A stretch of DNA of 64,000 nucleotides from Mucilaginibacter empetricola (GCF_024808665.1 NZ_JANUBZ010000014.1:1-64000); one strand, 5' to 3'; shown: positions 35,833 through 45,515, counted from the stretch's first letter. Translations and numbers: made by a program. The notes: generated from the letters alone by a model not told the origin.

Positions 35833-37437
35833 TTATTTCAAATGCATAAACTGCACAAATGCCAGTACAGAAGTATTAATCTTATCAAAAACCAGCCAGG
35901 GCATTATACCCAAAGCTAAAGCAACTAATGCCAGTGGAGCAAGCGTTATTTTTTCGCGCAGATTCAGATCCGTTAAAGCAGTGCGCCATACGGTACCACC
36001 TTTGAGGCTTAACTTGCCAAAAAACATGCGTTGCAATGTCCATAAAAAATAAGCGGCACCCAATAAAATACCTAATGAACCACAAGCGGCCATCCAATAA
36101 GGTAATAATCCATTAACTGATGATGATTTAAAAGCGCCCACCAAAGTAAACGCTTCGCCGATAAATGCCGAAAAGCCAGGTAAACCTAACGAAGCAAAAA
36201 AGGCTATCATTACAAATACGGTGTACTTTGGCATGATGGAAGCAAGGCCCCTAAAATGATTAACTCCCCTGTCGTGTACGCGGTTATAAACCACGCCCAC
36301 CAAAAAGAACAGCATGGTTGATAAAAATCCGTGACTAACCATTTGCATTACCGCCCCACTAATGCCCTCTGTAGTTAATGACGCTATCCCCAGCAAAACA
36401 AACCCCATGTGCGATACGGACGAATAAGCAATCATCCGTTTCAGGTCTTTTTGGGCAAGCGCGTTTAAGGCACCGTATAAAATGGATATAATACCCAGCA
36501 GCCCCAGCCAGTAAGCGTTAGCCGAAGCAATTTCGGGAAAAATGCTTACACATACCCTGATGATGCCATATCCGCCAACTTTAAGTAACACCCCGGCCAA
36601 AATAATGGAAACGGGGGTTGGCGCTTCCACGTGTGCATCGGGTAGCCAGGTGTGAAGCGGCACAACGGGCACTTTTATGGCAAAGGCAATAAACAATATC
36701 ACAAAGCCGACTGTTCGTGCCGGCATCCCAAAAATAGTTTGATGACTGATCAACGCAAATACCGATCCCGGCTGATAATTTGCCGGATTCATCATCTGTA
36801 CCATATTAAAGGTATGATTGCCCGTTGCCGGATCTTTTACGGAAAGGTATAACCCTATCATCACCAGCAACATAAATACTGAACCGAACAGCGTATACAA
36901 AAAGAATTTAATAGCCGCATACTCACGCCTGGCGCCGCCCCACATCCCGATTAGGAAATACAAGGGCAATAACATCAGCTCATAAAAAATGTAGAACAGG
37001 AAGAAATCCAACGAGCAGAATACGCCCATAACGGCCATATCCAGTATTAAAAACAACACGAAGAAACCCTTTAAGTTACTGGTAATTTCCCACGATGCCA
37101 GGGCCGCTATCACCATCACCACCGAGCTCATTAGCAACAGGGCAATAGAAATACCATCAATCCCTACAAAATAATCCATCTGCATTTTGCCCATGGTACC
37201 CAGGTCAAGGTTTATCCAGGGTAGTTTTTGTACAAACTGAAATTGCTCCTCGTGGTTAATTCCGCCAAAAGCCGCGCCCGATTTAAAGTTGCAGTAAATC
37301 CAAATACACATACCCAACTGTACCAAAGTACCCAGCAGGGTAATATATTTAAAACTCCCTCTCCATGCAGATGGCATCAATGCAATGATTAATCCGAACA
37401 GGACTGGCGTAAATATGAGTAGGGTTAGGATATTCAT
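35833..37437 (-). CDS. nuoM: NADH-quinone oxidoreductase subunit M
   Basis: 534 residues from the ATG at 37437 (MNILTLLIFTPVLFGLIIAL); an in-frame TTG 12 bases upstream overlaps the end of nuoL and is less likely. Proton-pumping membrane subunit of complex I. IFYELMLLPLYFLIGMWGG contains the conserved Glu of helix 5. AFAIKVPVVPLHTWLPDAHV and EAPTPVSIILAGVLLKVGGY form the channel lysine region. LKRMIAYSSVSHMGFVLLGI follows. Directly downstream of nuoL. Confidence 0.96.
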   Translation of the reverse strand: MNILTLLIFTPVLFGLIIALMPSAWRGSFKYITLLGTLVQLGMCIWIYCNFKSGAAFGGINHEEQFQFVQKLPWINLDLGTMGKMQMDYFVGIDGISIALLLMSSVVMVIAALASWEITSNLKGFFVLFLILDMAVMGVFCSLDFFLFYIFYELMLLPLYFLIGMWGGARREYAAIKFFLYTLFGSVFMLLVMIGLYLSVKDPATGNHTFNMVQMMNPANYQPGSVFALISHQTIFGMPARTVGFVILFIAFAIKVPVVPLHTWLPDAHVEAPTPVSIILAGVLLKVGGYGIIRVCVSIFPEIASANAYWLGLLGIISILYGALNALAQKDLKRMIAYSSVSHMGFVLLGIASLTTEGISGAVMQMVSHGFLSTMLFFLVGVVYNRVHDRGVNHFRGLASIMPKYTVFVMIAFFASLGLPGFSAFIGEAFTLVGAFKSSSVNGLLPYWMAACGSLGILLGAAYFLWTLQRMFFGKLSLKGGTVWRTALTDLNLREKITLAPLALVALALGIMPWLVFDKINTSVLAFVQFMHLK

Positions 37438-37445
37438 TTGCAAAA

Positions 37446-39557
37446 TCAAATAACAACTTTTAAAATAAACAAAGCCAGTATAATTACCAGCATACTAAAC
37501 AAATAATATTGCACCTTACCGCCTTGAAACATGCGGGCAAAATTGCCTATGCCTTTTACAACAGCTACAAGCAAATGCAAAAAGCCGTCAATAATATTAC
37601 GGTCGGTCCAGTCGGCCAATTTTGATAAGGCAATGCCCACTTTGGCAATCAGTTTTACAAAGCCATCAACCACTCTTCTGTCAAACCAAAAAGCAGATCG
37701 ACATAAAAGTAATACCGGTTTAACAATCAACTTGTTATAAACAGTATCAAAATACCAGGCATTGAACGATAAATTGAATAGCACTCCTTTTTGCGGGAAT
37801 GGATTATTGCGGCGTTTAATGTAAATGGCATAAGCCGCGTACATTACCAATACGCTTAATATATTTACCCCAATAGGTACAATGGTATGATAAACGTTAT
37901 CGCGCTCCAGGCCGCCTGCATTTGATAAGCCTTTAAAAATCCAGGCTTGCTCATATAAAAACGGATTGATAGAAAACAAAGGGAAGAAACAGCCTATAAC
38001 CAACAACGCCAGCGGCAATTTATACTGCCAATTGCCATCGCTTAAATGAAGATTAATGCCAGCTCTTATATTGAGCAGTCTTAATTCGCCAAAAAACACC
38101 TTTACAATAAGGCGCGTAACATAAAATGCGGTTAGCCAGGTGGTAATTATTGCAAAAACCGGAATTACTTTTAAAATTCCGCTACGCCCATCGGTCCATT
38201 CGAACGATTTAATGAGGATGCCATCTTTCGACAAATAACCCGATGTAAACGGCAAACCAATTAAAGCCAATGCGCCAATTACAGCCACAACAAATGTAAA
38301 AGGCAGTTTTTTGCGTAAGCCACCCATATTGTTGATATTTTGTGGGTCGATGTCGAGCTCGTTATCTTCTTTAATATGCTGCATCTGGTGGATAACAATA
38401 CCGGCAACCAAAAACAACAGGCATTTAAAAAAGGCATGCGTTACTAAATGGAACAATGATGAGGTATAAGCGCCGATGCCCATAGCCATTACCATATATC
38501 CCAGTTGTGATATGGTTGAATAAGCCAGAATACGTTTCAGATCTGTTTGCGTGAGTGCAATGCTGGCTGCCATAAAAGCAGTGAAGCAACCTACAATCGC
38601 TAATGTAGTAAGCTCAATATCGTTAAACAGCGGATAAACTCTCGCCAATAAAAACACACCAGCAGCCACCATAGTTGCCGCATGGATTAATGCAGATACG
38701 GATGTTGGCCCTTCCATAGCATCAGGCAACCAGGTATGCAATGGAAACTGCGCCGATTTTGCCGCAACGGCTAAAAAGATGCCACCAAAGGCAATGTATT
38801 GCCAGATGGCTGGTAATTGAACAAAATTCCCCCGAACCCAAACCCCTCCAACATTATTTGGCAAATTACCCCACAAAGACCATATTCCGTTATGAATACC
38901 CGAATAACTCACAAAATTTCCTGATCCGAAAAGTTTATCAATGTCAAACGTATGAAACTGTGTAAACAGAATAATAACGGCCGTCAACAATCCAATATCC
39001 CCTATTCGGTTCATGATGAAAGCTTTTTTATTGGCCTGTACCGCTTTATCGCGTGTAAACCAAAAACCGATGAGCAGGTACGATGAAAAACCAACCAGTT
39101 CCCAAAAAGCATAAAACAATACCAGGTTATCAACCACCACCAAAGCCAGCATGCTAAAACAAAACAAACTTAAATAGGCAAAGTAACGGTTAAGGTTACC
39201 GTCGTGCTTCATGTAAGCGGTCGAGTAAATATGTACCGGCAGCGCAATTACCGAAACCAGCAACAGCATCAACACCGAAAGATTATTTAACAAAACACCC
39301 GCATAAACCACCGTATTGCCAATGGTAAACCAAATTACCTGTTGATGCACCACATGATTAGTGTTCCAAACCTTTGCAAATACCGATATCGATAAAACTG
39401 TACTAAATAAAATAGCCACAGTAGAAATCCATCCCGCTAACTGGCTTTTACGGCCGGGCAGCAAAAAGTTAAATACAAAGGCAAGCAATGGCAGCAATAC
39501 CGCCGTTAATGCGAATCTGATGGTTAAGGTATCTATGGCTTGTAAAAAATTATCCAA
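37446..39557 (-). CDS. nuoL: NADH-quinone oxidoreductase subunit L
   Basis: 703 residues, longer than the roughly 610-residue E. coli subunit. It is the distal proton pump with the long lateral helix. FYAFWELVGFSSYLLIGFWF, AVAAKSAQFPLHTWLPDAME and GPTSVSALIHAATMVAAGVF are the antiporter-core motifs; DLKRILAYSTISQLGYMVMA follows. The C-terminal 150 residues (AWYFDTVYNKLIVKPVLLLC, WTDRNIIDGFLHLLVAVVKG) hold the lateral helix and an extra anchor. Gap of 7 bases to nuoK. Confidence 0.96.
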   Translation of the reverse strand: MDNFLQAIDTLTIRFALTAVLLPLLAFVFNFLLPGRKSQLAGWISTVAILFSTVLSISVFAKVWNTNHVVHQQVIWFTIGNTVVYAGVLLNNLSVLMLLLVSVIALPVHIYSTAYMKHDGNLNRYFAYLSLFCFSMLALVVVDNLVLFYAFWELVGFSSYLLIGFWFTRDKAVQANKKAFIMNRIGDIGLLTAVIILFTQFHTFDIDKLFGSGNFVSYSGIHNGIWSLWGNLPNNVGGVWVRGNFVQLPAIWQYIAFGGIFLAVAAKSAQFPLHTWLPDAMEGPTSVSALIHAATMVAAGVFLLARVYPLFNDIELTTLAIVGCFTAFMAASIALTQTDLKRILAYSTISQLGYMVMAMGIGAYTSSLFHLVTHAFFKCLLFLVAGIVIHQMQHIKEDNELDIDPQNINNMGGLRKKLPFTFVVAVIGALALIGLPFTSGYLSKDGILIKSFEWTDGRSGILKVIPVFAIITTWLTAFYVTRLIVKVFFGELRLLNIRAGINLHLSDGNWQYKLPLALLVIGCFFPLFSINPFLYEQAWIFKGLSNAGGLERDNVYHTIVPIGVNILSVLVMYAAYAIYIKRRNNPFPQKGVLFNLSFNAWYFDTVYNKLIVKPVLLLCRSAFWFDRRVVDGFVKLIAKVGIALSKLADWTDRNIIDGFLHLLVAVVKGIGNFARMFQGGKVQYYLFSMLVIILALFILKVVI

Positions 39558-39564
39558 GGTTATT

Positions 39565-39870
39565 TTAATCTCTCAATTTATCAATCCTATCCGGATCAAT
39601 GGTTTTGTATTTTTTGTAAACGTTTAAAATAATGGCCAATGCCACCGCTGTTGTTGCGGCAGCCAGCACAATGGCAAAAAGGGCAAACATTTGGCCGCCG
39701 TTGTTCAGTTTGTCGTATTTACCAAAAGCCACCAGGTTTAAATTGGCCGCATTCAGCATCAGTTCAATACCTATTAGTATTTGTATAGCATTGTGTTTAG
39801 ATACTATCATATACAAACCAATGCAAAACAAAGCAGCGCTCACTATCAAAAAATCGGTTAATGATATCAT
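39565..39870 (-). CDS. nuoK: NADH-quinone oxidoreductase subunit K
   Basis: 101-residue, three-helix membrane subunit of complex I. LFCIGLYMIVSKHNAIQILI and GIELMLNAANLNLVAFGKYD carry the two buried glutamates (one in the NuoK GIELMLNA motif) essential for proton movement. FALFAIVLAAATTAVALAII is helix 3. Overlaps nuoJ by 4 bases (ATGA), so translation is coupled. Confidence 0.96.
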   Translation of the reverse strand: MISLTDFLIVSAALFCIGLYMIVSKHNAIQILIGIELMLNAANLNLVAFGKYDKLNNGGQMFALFAIVLAAATTAVALAIILNVYKKYKTIDPDRIDKLRD

Positions 39871-40415
39871 TGCTGCTCCTCCTTTCGCGATAAATGCGCG
39901 GCACCCACCAACGCTATCATTAATAATATCGATACGGCTTCAAACGGCAAAAGGTACCCGGTCATTAAATTTACACCTATATTTTCGGTGGTAGCCGCAT
40001 CCGGCTCAATTACATTTTTTTGATGGATTGATTGACTGATCCATCCCAAATGATCAGCATTGGTCTTAAGTATCACATTGATCAGTACAATCAAAAATAG
40101 CGCAGCCAGCAAAATAGCAGGTAATTTACTTAGGCTGATAAATTGCCTGCGCTGCTGCGCAATTGCATTCAGCGTTTCTTTACCCGATAACATAAAAGCA
40201 AACAAAATGAGCACCAAAATACCGCCCACGTAAATTACAATCTGTGTTATCGCCACAAAATCGGCCAGTGCCAAAACATACAGCCCGGCCAACGCAAACA
40301 GCGTAATAAAAAACATAAATACCGAGCGCACTAAATTTTTTGTAGCTGCTACAAACACCGCCGAAGCCAGCGCTATAAAACTCATCAAATAAAACAATAC
40401 TTGTACTAAGCTCAT
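39867..40415 (-). CDS. nuoJ: NADH-quinone oxidoreductase subunit J
   Basis: 182 residues, five-helix membrane subunit of complex I. The conserved helix 3 motif is ADFVAITQIVIYVGGILVLI followed by LFAFMLSG. The C-terminal LMTGYLLPFEAVSILLMIAL then VGAAHL is also diagnostic. Overlaps nuoI by 4 bases upstream and nuoK by 4 bases downstream. Confidence 0.95.
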   Translation of the reverse strand: MSLVQVLFYLMSFIALASAVFVAATKNLVRSVFMFFITLFALAGLYVLALADFVAITQIVIYVGGILVLILFAFMLSGKETLNAIAQQRRQFISLSKLPAILLAALFLIVLINVILKTNADHLGWISQSIHQKNVIEPDAATTENIGVNLMTGYLLPFEAVSILLMIALVGAAHLSRKEEQQ

Positions 40416-40996
40416 GCACCGCCCTCCTTTTTCTGCATAGCGGCAAGTTTAGCCGCTTGCCTTTCGGCTTGCTGTTGCTCAAACTCCCGGCGTTTTTCGG
40501 CGGCTGTTTCGGGTGTCATGTCCGAAAACTCGTACGTTAAATCTTTTAACTCCACCACACTTTTATCATACTGATTGGTCATCACAATACACTCGGTAGG
40601 GCAAACCACGGTGCACAGGCCGCAGTACATACACTTGGCCATATCAATATCAAACTTAGCCGCGTAAAGCCGCTTGGTAGTACCGTCTGATGTTTGGCCG
40701 ATGGCTTCCGTCGCTTTAATAGCTTCAATGTCAATACAATCAACCGGACAAACCTTGGCACAAAGATCACATACTATACAGTCGTCCATTTCCACATCCA
40801 GTTGGTAACGCCCGACTTCCGGAACGGGCAGTTTTTGATGTGGATATTGAATAGTATTGGTACCCTCCAACTGCTTAAAATAATTGGCATTACTGGCCGG
40901 CAAAATCTCCCTCTTCCGGTGCGAAGCAAAAAGATGCCGCAGCGTGATCCGTAATCCCGTCCATGCAGTAGTAAAACCTTTTATTATTTGGTTCAT
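40412..40996 (-). CDS. nuoI: NADH-quinone oxidoreductase subunit I (2[4Fe-4S])
   Basis: 194 residues, peripheral-arm ferredoxin-like subunit that carries clusters N6a and N6b. Two complete motifs are present: CIVCDLCAKVCPVDC (about 73-87) and CMYCGLCTVVCPTEC (about 121-135). The C-terminus has a Glu/Gln/Ala-rich helix (EKRREFEQQQAERQAAKLAA) beyond the usual end. The start codon and the Asn codon after it are part of the octamer array that lies between nuoH and nuoI. Confidence 0.95.
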   Translation of the reverse strand: MNQIIKGFTTAWTGLRITLRHLFASHRKREILPASNANYFKQLEGTNTIQYPHQKLPVPEVGRYQLDVEMDDCIVCDLCAKVCPVDCIDIEAIKATEAIGQTSDGTTKRLYAAKFDIDMAKCMYCGLCTVVCPTECIVMTNQYDKSVVELKDLTYEFSDMTPETAAEKRREFEQQQAERQAAKLAAMQKKEGGA

Positions 40997-41100
40997 TAGT
41001 TCATTGGTTCAATTGTTCATTGGTTCAATTGTTCATTGGTTCATCGGCTTGTTATAAACTTTGCACTAATGAACTAATAAACTGGTGAACCAATGAACTA
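40992..41100. repeat. Opposed octamer arrays, TTCATTGG type (7 + 4 units)
   Basis: Seven perfect 8-base units on the left: TTCATTAG, TTCATTGG, TTCAATTG, TTCATTGG, TTCAATTG, TTCATTGG, TTCATCGG (40992-41047). Right: CTAATGAA, CTAATAAA, CTGGTGAA, CCAATGAA (41066-41097), reverse complements of the same word, then CTA, which is the nuoH stop. The array therefore spans precisely from the nuoH stop to the nuoI start. Confidence 0.9.
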
Positions 41101-42171
41101 CATTAAAAATAGTCTCCATATCCCTGATGCCAGCATACACGCGAAAGCCAGTGGTGTTAGCACTTTCCAGCACAGGGCCATTAGTTTATCTACGCGCATA
41201 CGGGGCAATGTCCACCGTATCCACATTTGTATACCTATCAGGGTAAGTGTTTTTAATATGATCCATAAAATACCCCATCCGGCGCCGGTTGTCCAGTTAG
41301 CCAGTTGTATGGCACCGATGTTAGGCAAAGGTGTATTCCAGGCTCCTAAAAACAGGATCACAGCCACCATTGACACCAGGAACATCATGCTATATTCGGC
41401 CAAAAAAACCAATGCAAACCTTAGCCCTGTGTATTCGGTATGAAAACCGGCTACTAGTTCTGATTCAGCTTCCGGAATATCAAACGGTGCACGGTTACTC
41501 TCGGCCAATGAGGCTATAAAGTAAATCACAAAAGCTATTAGCAAATGCGGCGCACGGAAAACGTTCCACGAGAAAATGCCACCAATGTGTGTCACATCCC
41601 AAAAGCCGGCAAATTTTATTTTTTCTACCGATAAGACTCCCTGCTGCATGGCAATATCCTGCATGTTCAGCGTTTGGGCAATCATCACTACCGAAATAAT
41701 GGCAAAACCCGCGGGAATCTCGTACGAAATAATCTGTGCGGCCGACCGCATAGCACCCAGTATGGAATATTTATTATTTGATCCCCAACCAGCCATCAGT
41801 ATGCCCAGGGTTTCGATTGATATAATGGCGAAAATATAATATAGCCCCAAATTCAATTTAGATGGTACCAGGCCCGGCGCCCAGGGCAATGCTGCAAAGC
41901 CCATATACACAGCAATAAAAATAATTGCCGGGGCCATTATAAACAGCACTTTGTCGGCAGCAGTGGGAATAATAAGTTCCTTTTGCAGCATCTTTAAAAT
42001 ATCGGCAAAGGTTTGCAGCGTGCCATATTTACCCGTTTCTGTTGGGCCAAGCCTATCTTGTATAAATGCCGATACTTTGCGCTCGGCATACACGCCAAAT
42101 AGCGCAAACATGGCCGAAAAACCAAACAGGCCTATAGCAATAAAGAAATATGTAATATAAAAATTCAACAC
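41098..42171 (-). CDS. nuoH: NADH-quinone oxidoreductase subunit H
   Basis: 357-residue membrane subunit forming the quinone-binding junction of complex I. VYAERKVSAFIQDRLGPTET then GKYG is the family N-terminal signature. RSAAQIISYEIPAGFAIISV and LAESNRAPFDIPEAESELVA with GFHTEYTG are the conserved E-channel and quinone-site loops. It is the first nuo gene here; nuoA-G are not upstream. Confidence 0.96.
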   Translation of the reverse strand: MLNFYITYFFIAIGLFGFSAMFALFGVYAERKVSAFIQDRLGPTETGKYGTLQTFADILKMLQKELIIPTAADKVLFIMAPAIIFIAVYMGFAALPWAPGLVPSKLNLGLYYIFAIISIETLGILMAGWGSNNKYSILGAMRSAAQIISYEIPAGFAIISVVMIAQTLNMQDIAMQQGVLSVEKIKFAGFWDVTHIGGIFSWNVFRAPHLLIAFVIYFIASLAESNRAPFDIPEAESELVAGFHTEYTGLRFALVFLAEYSMMFLVSMVAVILFLGAWNTPLPNIGAIQLANWTTGAGWGILWIILKTLTLIGIQMWIRWTLPRMRVDKLMALCWKVLTPLAFACMLASGIWRLFLM

Positions 42172-42185
42172 GTTTACTTAAGCTG

Positions 42186-42193
42186 CAAACTTA
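42186..42193 (-). promoter_or_regulatory. -7 element of the nuoH operon (TAAGTTTG)
   Basis: Plus-strand CAAACTTA, exact reverse of TAnnTTTG, 14 bases before the nuoH ATG. It supports an independent transcription start for nuoH-N. Confidence 0.5.
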
Positions 42194-42388
42194 ATGATTT
42201 TTGCGTTACGGAGTTGCGCCCTGTTGAATACTTGACTAAGTTGATAGATAAAATTATCCCCCCCTACAAAATAAACATAGTTGTACGGCACCCGTTGTTA
42301 ACTCGCTGCGCCGATATATTTTTCGTTGCTTGTAATATCGGTACATTTATTTTATCCTATTAAGTGATGATTTGAATATTCTATCGAC

Positions 42389-43906
42389 ATGAAAAAAACC
42401 TTTATACTTTTTTCTATTGTATTTTTTATAGCAGATGGCGTGCTTGCTCAAACGGCTACACCGGCCAAAAATATCAACCCAATAACAAAGAGTCGCATTT
42501 TACAGGCCGATTCATCGGTTGTTACCAAACATCAGGTAACCATAAAGGGCAAAACCATACCTTATACAGCTACAGCGGGCAGTATTCCGGTGTGGGATGC
42601 AGACGGTCGCCCAATTGCAGGCATTTTTTATACTTATTTTGAGCGCGATGATGTAAGCGACAAATCAAACCGCCCTTTGGTAATCTCTTTTAATGGCGGC
42701 CCGGGATCACCTTCTGCGTGGATGGAGATCGGCTATACGGGACCAGTTTTGCTTAATGTGGATGATGAGGGTTACCCTATTCAACCTTATGGCATCAGCG
42801 AAAATAAAAATTCAATTCTTGATGTTGCCGATATTGTATATGTAGATCCTGTAAATACCGGGTATTCCAGAATTGTGGATAAGAATACGTCGGGATCAAA
42901 GTTCTTTGGTGTAAACGAAGATATCAAATACCTGGCCGCCTGGATCAATACTTTCGTTACCCGCAAAAACAGGTGGGCATCACCTAAGTTTTTAATTGGC
43001 GAAAGTTATGGCACCAACAGGGTTGCCGGATTGGCCCTCGAGCTTCAAAATGCACAGGGGATGTTTTTTAACGGGGTGATACTGGTATCGACAACCGATT
43101 TGGGAATTGGGCGCGACGGGCCGGTACAAGCCGCTTTAAAACTGCCCTATTTTACTGCCGCCGCCTGGTATTACGGTATGCTTTCGCCCGATTTGCAGCA
43201 AAAAGACTTGCTGGCTATATTACCCGAAGTAGAAGATTTTGCTTTAAATATTCTGTTACCCGCTTTTAGCAAAGGAGGTTTTATTGACGATGCCGAAAAG
43301 CAGCAACTGGCTGCTAAAATTGCACATTACAGCGGCTTACCGGAAAAATTGATATTGGATAACAACCTTGATGTATCACGCAACTTGTTTCGAAAAGCTT
43401 TGCTGCGAGATAAGGGCTACACCATCGGCCGGCTCGATTCTCGCTACAAAGGGATTGACCGCCAGGCTGGCGGCGATGCGCCTGAATACCCTGCCGAGGC
43501 TTTGGCCTGGATGCACGCCTTTACACCCGCCATTAATATTTATTTAAGAAATGATTTGAACTATAAAACCGACCTTAAATACGATATGGCTGCCGATGTA
43601 TCGCCCTGGGATGATGACAACGACCATACCGGCGAAAACCTGCGGCAGGCCATCGCGCAAAACCCGTCTCTTCATTTGCTCATACAATCGGGATATTTTG
43701 ACGGCTCCTGCGATTATCTGGACTCCAAATACACGCTTTGGCAACTGGATCCCAGTGGTAAACTAAAAGATCGTTTAAAATGGATAGGATACAAAAGCGG
43801 CCACATGATTTATATGCGAAAAGATGTCCTGCCGCTTGCTACTGAAGATTTACGAAAGTTTATACAGGAATCATTACCCAAACCTGGCGAACCTGCTAAA
43901 TATTAA
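42389..43906 (+). CDS. Exported S10-family serine carboxypeptidase
   Basis: 505 residues, signal peptide MKKTFILFSIVFFIADGVLA. Alpha/beta-hydrolase peptidase of family S10: SFNGGPGSPSAWMEIGYTGP (oxyanion region), nucleophile Ser206 in IGESYGTNR, Asp438 in GYFDGSCDY and His472 in KSGHMIYMR complete the triad. It removes C-terminal residues from peptides, probably in the periplasm. Bacterial S10 members are common in Bacteroidota. Ends 3 bases before the stop codon of the convergent SDR gene. Confidence 0.9.
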   Translation: MKKTFILFSIVFFIADGVLAQTATPAKNINPITKSRILQADSSVVTKHQVTIKGKTIPYTATAGSIPVWDADGRPIAGIFYTYFERDDVSDKSNRPLVISFNGGPGSPSAWMEIGYTGPVLLNVDDEGYPIQPYGISENKNSILDVADIVYVDPVNTGYSRIVDKNTSGSKFFGVNEDIKYLAAWINTFVTRKNRWASPKFLIGESYGTNRVAGLALELQNAQGMFFNGVILVSTTDLGIGRDGPVQAALKLPYFTAAAWYYGMLSPDLQQKDLLAILPEVEDFALNILLPAFSKGGFIDDAEKQQLAAKIAHYSGLPEKLILDNNLDVSRNLFRKALLRDKGYTIGRLDSRYKGIDRQAGGDAPEYPAEALAWMHAFTPAINIYLRNDLNYKTDLKYDMAADVSPWDDDNDHTGENLRQAIAQNPSLHLLIQSGYFDGSCDYLDSKYTLWQLDPSGKLKDRLKWIGYKSGHMIYMRKDVLPLATEDLRKFIQESLPKPGEPAKY

Positions 43907-43909
43907 TGG

Positions 43910-44566
43910 CTATTGCTCCGATACCGTAACAAATTGATGTAAATACAAATCCTGCTGCAAAACCTTTATCATAAAACGGGCAACATTTTGCCTGCTGATA
44001 GTTAAGCTTGGCTTTGGTTGGTTCTTAATGGTCACCTGCACGGTTTTGTTATTTAATGAATTAGTAAGCCCCACAGGTCGTACAACAGTAAAGTTTAAAG
44101 TCGATTGCTGCAGCAGGGTCTCCTGTAGTTCATGGTCGCGGTAAGGGTAACCAACATTGCTGTGATCTATAACCCACCTGAACCAGCCGGGAACGTCCTT
44201 TTTTGTTTCGCTAACACCCCAGGCAGTAGTTATAATCAGGCGGTTAATCTGTAACTCACCAGCCAAATCAATAATATTTTTCATGGAGGCCGATAAAAAA
44301 TCGGTAGGTGTTCGCAATGGCGCCCAGGGAAAGTCTGACTTGCGGGAAATGTTGAGGGTGCTTAAAATGGCTTCGCAGCCCTGCATGGCTTGTTGTAATG
44401 CCGCTTTATCAGTCGGGGTACCTTCAAACAAAGTTATTGCAGTTGAGTTGTGCTGCCATTTGCTTTTATCACGCAGCAAAATATTTATAGTATACCTTTG
44501 CTTAAGCGCTTCATCAACCAAAAAAGCACCAGTCCGGCCTGTACCGCCTAAAATCAGTATTTTCAT
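43910..44566 (-). CDS. NAD(P)-binding NmrA/SDR-like protein
   Basis: 218 residues, atypical short-chain dehydrogenase with the N-terminal dinucleotide motif ILGGTGRTGAFLVDEALKQR and the acidic/arginine region NILLRDKSKW. CEAILSTLNISRK marks the third strand. LIITTAWGVSETKKDVPGWF replaces the classical YxxxK active site, so it may be a redox sensor or a flavin-reductase-like enzyme rather than a standard dehydrogenase. Stand-alone gene with a -7 element 60 bases upstream. Confidence 0.82.
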   Translation of the reverse strand: MKILILGGTGRTGAFLVDEALKQRYTINILLRDKSKWQHNSTAITLFEGTPTDKAALQQAMQGCEAILSTLNISRKSDFPWAPLRTPTDFLSASMKNIIDLAGELQINRLIITTAWGVSETKKDVPGWFRWVIDHSNVGYPYRDHELQETLLQQSTLNFTVVRPVGLTNSLNNKTVQVTIKNQPKPSLTISRQNVARFMIKVLQQDLYLHQFVTVSEQ

Positions 44567-44625
44567 AGGATATGGCTTTGGTTATTAGATAATTGTATCA
44601 AATATCTAATAAATAAGGGCAAAAA

Positions 44626-44633
44626 CAAAGCTA
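44626..44633 (-). promoter_or_regulatory. -7 element (TAGCTTTG) upstream of the NmrA-like gene
   Basis: Plus-strand CAAAGCTA, exact reverse of TAnnTTTG, 59 bases before the start codon at 44566. It lies in the short gap after murI. Confidence 0.4.
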
Positions 44634-44681
44634 CTACAGCCAATATCAATGGCCTACCAAATCTTCAGCTTCAGCAAGCCA

Positions 44682-45515
44682 TTAAACCACCGCCGCATAG
44701 CCAGATGTTACCGGTGCTTCAAAAAATATTTCGGCGTAGTGGTCAAAGTCCGCTGTGTCATCGGTGGTAGTATAAAATTGCTGCGTGCCATTTTTGGTAA
44801 GGCGGGTTTCCATTTCCGGGTGGCGTTGCAGGTAATCGACCAAACTTTTGGCAACAATATCGCCCTGTGCCACTATTTGTATATCTGGCGGTAAAAAAGC
44901 CTTTATTTTGGGCAATAACAGCGGGTAATGTGTACAAGCCAGCAACAGGGTATCAATATTGGGTGATTGCCCCAATATCTGCTCCAGGTATTTTTCTACA
45001 AAGTAATCTGCTCCAGGTTTATCATGCTCGCCGTTTTCAATAATAGGCACCCAAAGGGGACAAGCCTGCTGATAAACGCTCAACTCCGGAAAAAAGTGAT
45101 CTATCTCTATCAGGTACGATCCTGATTGCACCGTTCCCCTGGTACCCAGCACACCAATCTCTTTGCTGTGGGTGTAGTTGCCAATTACCTCGGCAGTAGG
45201 GCGTATAACGCCTAATACGCGCTTGGTAGGGTCTTCAAATATTTTAAGGTCCTGTTGCTGTATGGTGCGCAATGCTTTGGCCGATGCCGTGTTGCAGGCC
45301 AGTATCACCAATTGGCAGCCCTGGTTAAACAACCACTGCACACATTCCCAGGTGTACTGATGAATAGTTTGGAACGAACGGTTACCATATGGTGCACGGG
45401 CGGTATCGCCAATGTACATGTAGTCATACTCCGGTAATTCTTTTAAAATAGATTTAAAAACGGTTAGGCCGCCATAGCCCGAGTCAAATATCCCGATAGG
45501 TTGTTTATTCAGCAT
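44682..45515 (-). CDS. murI: Glutamate racemase
   Basis: 277 residues. It interconverts L- and D-glutamate for peptidoglycan using two cysteines: GIFDSGYGGLTVFK, the first in LVILACNTASAKALR and the second in LLLACTHYPLLLPKIK. The C-terminal extension (QFYTTDD-like, ending EAPVTSGYAAVV) is slightly longer than in E. coli. The start follows directly on the terminator of the skp genes; a -7 element is embedded in that T-run. Confidence 0.95.
   Translation of the reverse strand: MLNKQPIGIFDSGYGGLTVFKSILKELPEYDYMYIGDTARAPYGNRSFQTIHQYTWECVQWLFNQGCQLVILACNTASAKALRTIQQQDLKIFEDPTKRVLGVIRPTAEVIGNYTHSKEIGVLGTRGTVQSGSYLIEIDHFFPELSVYQQACPLWVPIIENGEHDKPGADYFVEKYLEQILGQSPNIDTLLLACTHYPLLLPKIKAFLPPDIQIVAQGDIVAKSLVDYLQRHPEMETRLTKNGTQQFYTTTDDTADFDHYAEIFFEAPVTSGYAAVV

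Noticed and set aside
35690..36052. 120-residue plus-strand frame
   Set aside because: Made of the palindromic repeat and the antisense of nuoM.
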